Shown here: piece by piece, positions 61,847 to 64,000 of the stretch
Layout: each line of letters starts with the position of its first letter
Numbering within the stretch: the stretch's first letter is position 1
From: Actinobaculum massiliense
GTDB lineage: Bacteria; Actinomycetota; Actinomycetes; Actinomycetales; Actinomycetaceae
Assembly: GCF_001457435.1 (NCBI RefSeq)
Contig: NZ_LN881717.1
Coordinates: 443,896 to 507,895, forward strand
Direction of reading: 5' to 3'
Length of the DNA stretch: 64,000 bases
The notes under the pieces: generated by a model
The model's database searches: none
Told to the model about the DNA's origin: nothing
The model's input: the letters and a program-made list of their open reading frames with translations, nothing else
Translations under genes and position numbers: made by a program

Positions 61847-63214
61847 CTAATGGCGGCCGGGCATAAATGAGTAGGCGCGGCGTAACCAGTTCTCGGCCTC
61901 CCCCAGGCGTCCGAGCGCATCCTCTTTCCACGGACCTCCATCTACGCGCGCAGCTCCCGCCACTAGCGAGAGCACAACTCCCGCGCAACGCCCGTAGAGG
62001 GCGGCCGGTGGAACCCGATATTCCAGAATTCGGCACCAGGTTTCTAAATCGTGGCGCACGTGCGGATAACTCGCCGGAGCCAGATGTGGCAATACTGAGA
62101 CGTGGCCGAGCAGGCAGGCCCAATCATCCACCCGATATCCCGGGCCGAGGGAATCGACGTCAATAATGCCCGCCGAAAAACGTCCCTCATTTTCGGTGAG
62201 GAAAATATTGGCCTCGTAGAAATCCCCGTGTACCGGTTGGAGCGGCCCGGGCGGGACGGTCGCGAGGATTTCCTCCACTCCCGCCGCCACCGCTTTGGCG
62301 CGGTCCCTAATCTCCGGAAGCGCCGTCGCCGCCGCATTCGCGTAGTGGCTTACTCGCTCTGACCAGGCAGGTTTGCGGGTGAGGGTGAGACTCGCCGCAG
62401 GCAGGCGATTAAGCGTTGTCTCCAAGGCTTCGAGCACCGGGCGCGCCCGCACCAGGAGCCCCCGGCCGAGCGCATTGGCTAAGGGTGTACCTGCGATACG
62501 TGAAATGAGAACTAACCCCCGCTCGTCTTGAGCCAAAATTGCGGGAGCCTTCACCCCCGCCCGAAGCAAAATCCGATGGCGCTTTGCCAGTGAGGCTGCC
62601 GCGGGTGGACGAAGCACCTTCGCAAATGCGTCCTCGCCCTCGGTCACCACCCTCGCTACGGCGCGCCGGGTGGGCCGGTAACTCTTGAGTTCCACCGTGG
62701 CATCACGCCCCAAGAATTCGCTCATTTGGCGCGGTGAGCATAGGAGCGGAAGGGCGGGAAGCTCGGGGTCGTTGGGGTGCTCCCATACCGCCACCCGCAG
62801 ACCCTCCACGGTGAGATGAGAGACCGTAGGAAGGTGAGGATGGGAGAGGCGGGCGGTAGAGGCGCACACGTATTTCTCATGGACGGATTGTCTCGGGGCG
62901 ATCCGCCCCGCGCTAGGAGCCTGAACCGAGTCAGGGGCGCCCGCGCTAGGAGCCTGGCCCGCGTTCGCGGCGCCCGAGTTAGCGGCGGCGGGAACACCAC
63001 CCGCGCCGGGTATGCCCGCTCCCTCGGAAAGCCCCACTCGATAACCCACGGTCACCCCGGCACCGGGGCGGTGATTGACGGAGTTAACATTCCAGCGAAT
63101 GACCGTGCCGGTGCCGGCATAAAAAGCCTGTAGCCCCTCTCCGGCGCGGGGACCCGTAAGCACAGCAAGTGCTTGTGCCTCAGCGCGCTCCCGTGACATA
63201 CCCATACCCAACAT
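61847..63214 (-). CDS. aminoglycoside-phosphotransferase-family kinase-like protein
   Basis: 455 aa. Residues about 1-60 form a conserved N-terminal stretch (AGTGTVIRWNVNSVNHRPG), followed by an Ala/Gly/Pro low-complexity spacer near 65-105 with the repeated motif QAPSAG. From about 150 comes a kinase fold with PVHGDFYEANIFL (catalytic loop, Asp and Asn) and DVDSLGPGYRVDDWA (metal-binding Asp). Homologues in actinobacteria are annotated only as phosphotransferases; no drug substrate is implied. It is divergent from the adenosine deaminase gene with 36 bases between starts. Confidence 0.82.
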   Translation of the reverse strand: MLGMGMSRERAEAQALAVLTGPRAGEGLQAFYAGTGTVIRWNVNSVNHRPGAGVTVGYRVGLSEGAGIPGAGGVPAAANSGAANAGQAPSAGAPDSVQAPSAGRIAPRQSVHEKYVCASTARLSHPHLPTVSHLTVEGLRVAVWEHPNDPELPALPLLCSPRQMSEFLGRDATVELKSYRPTRRAVARVVTEGEDAFAKVLRPPAAASLAKRHRILLRAGVKAPAILAQDERGLVLISRIAGTPLANALGRGLLVRARPVLEALETTLNRLPAASLTLTRKPAWSERVSHYANAAATALPEIRDRAKAVAAGVEEILATVPPGPLQPVHGDFYEANIFLTENEGRFSAGIIDVDSLGPGYRVDDWACLLGHVSVLPHLAPASYPHVRHDLETWCRILEYRVPPAALYGRCAGVVLSLVAGAARVDGGPWKEDALGRLGEAENWLRRAYSFMPGRH

Positions 63215-63250
63215 TGTGCCTCAAACGCCACGGGATGGAATGATGGTTGG

Positions 63251-64000
63251 GTGCGCGATCTACAGAAACTTCCGAAAGCTCACTTGCATTTGCATTTCAC
63301 CGGCTCGCTGAGCGTGCCCACCTTGGAGGACCTCGCCCGCCGCCAGAAGCGGCGTTTGCCGGATAACCTCACGGACAATGTGGCGCTCCACGTTCCCGCC
63401 GACCAGCGTGGCTGGTTCCGTTTCCAACGCTCTTATGATTCGGCCCGCACCGTGGTGCGATCCGAGGAGGCCATGCGCCGCATCGTGCGCGAGGCAGCAA
63501 AAGCCGATGCCGCGGAAGGCTCGCGCCGCTTAGAAATTCAAATCGATCCCACCAGCTATGCCCCATTTGTTGGAGGTATTACACCCGCTCTGGAAATCGT
63601 GCTCGATGAGGCGGTTAAGGCACAGCACGAATCCGGGGTGGAGATGGGCGTCATCGTCGCCGCCTCGCGCACCCGCCATCCCATGGATGCGCGCACCCTC
63701 GCCCGCCTGGCGGCTCGCTACGCCGGAGACGGCCCCGGCCAGGTGATCGGCTTCGGCCTTTCCAATGACGAGCGACGCGGCGAGGTGAGCGAATGGGGGC
63801 CCGCTTTCCGCATCGCCTGCCGCGCCGGCCTCAAGCTGGTTCCGCACGGAGGCGAACTGCTGGGCGCGCAAGCAATTTGGAAGACGCTTGAGTATTTGCA
63901 TCCCGACCGCATTGGTCACGGGATCCGCGCCGTGGAGGATCCGCGCCTCCTCGAGGTCCTCGCCGAGCGCGGCATCGCCCTGGAGGTGTGCCCGGCGTCG
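63251..64000 (+). CDS. adenosine deaminase family protein (3' end outside window)
   Basis: 250 codons visible, starting at GTG 63251. The metal-binding HxH is LPKAHLHLHFTGS, of the HFTGS type found in actinobacterial adenosine deaminases. Downstream metal ligand His in LVPHGGELLG and the catalytic Glu nearby, and RIGHGIRAVED, fit the family. The C-terminal Asp pair lies outside. It probably deaminates adenosine; a related role on other purines cannot be excluded. It has no in-frame ATG alternative. Confidence 0.9.
   Translation, partial: MRDLQKLPKAHLHLHFTGSLSVPTLEDLARRQKRRLPDNLTDNVALHVPADQRGWFRFQRSYDSARTVVRSEEAMRRIVREAAKADAAEGSRRLEIQIDPTSYAPFVGGITPALEIVLDEAVKAQHESGVEMGVIVAASRTRHPMDARTLARLAARYAGDGPGQVIGFGLSNDERRGEVSEWGPAFRIACRAGLKLVPHGGELLGAQAIWKTLEYLHPDRIGHGIRAVEDPRLLEVLAERGIALEVCPAS

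Noticed and set aside
61847-63214. Aminoglycoside resistance gene
   Set aside because: Only the general phosphotransferase fold is shared; the N-terminal half and actinobacterial context fit an uncharacterised housekeeping-like family.

Overview
This 64-kb window comes from a GC-rich actinobacterial chromosome. The evidence is the gene order, the use of GTG and TTG starts with strong Shine-Dalgarno (SD) sequences, the mycobacterial-type RpoA/RpoB/RpoC, the zinc-type S14 and the CIRCE-controlled groES. A family such as Actinomycetaceae is plausible (PT-rich surface protein tail, FG-GAP-like secreted repeats), but that is an inference from style; no marker here fixes the genus. Nearly all genes lie on the minus strand, so the text below often reads from high to low coordinates.

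Layout. 1-17900: guaB (3' end outside the window), groES with a CIRCE-controlled promoter, an aldo/keto reductase, then the conserved actinobacterial run glmS - nnr - alr - tsaE - tsaB - rimI - tsaD, which joins amino-sugar and D-alanine supply for the cell wall to tRNA t6A modification. coaA (+) and glmM follow, then a small orphan cell-wall-anchor-like ORF, rplM-rpsI, an LssY-domain membrane protein and truA. 17881-18765: a polyphosphate-glucokinase-like ROK kinase on the plus strand. 18943-35008: the alpha/spc/S10 ribosomal super-cluster (rplQ, rpoA, rpsK, rpsM, rpmJ, infA, map, adk, secY, rplO ... rpsJ). 35344-40531: a small membrane protein, tuf, fusA, rpsG and rpsL. 40824-48437: rpoC and rpoB. 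48660-55360: a tandem GNAT acetyltransferase, rplL, rplJ, a polytopic membrane protein, rplA, rplK, nusG, secE and tRNA-Trp. 55477-64000: an aminotransferase, a very large two-headed secreted alkaline phosphatase with a PHO-box-like promoter element, an SDR oxidoreductase, an aminoglycoside-phosphotransferase-like kinase and the 5' part of an adenosine deaminase.

The genes form one large housekeeping block: transcription (rpoA/B/C, nusG), translation (29 ribosomal protein genes, IF-1, EF-Tu, EF-G), export (secY, secE), N-terminal processing (map), tRNA modification (tsaB/D/E, truA) and envelope precursors. Many rho-independent terminators and several sigma70-type promoters mark operon borders. 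I found no rRNA, CRISPR, insertion sequence, prophage or defence system. The least ordinary items are the phosphatase (two complete catalytic domains plus a calcium-type repeat tail), the 'CATG' overlap of divergent truA and ppgK starts, a tandem stem-loop repeat between rpsQ and rplN, and lineage-type inserts within otherwise universal operons.
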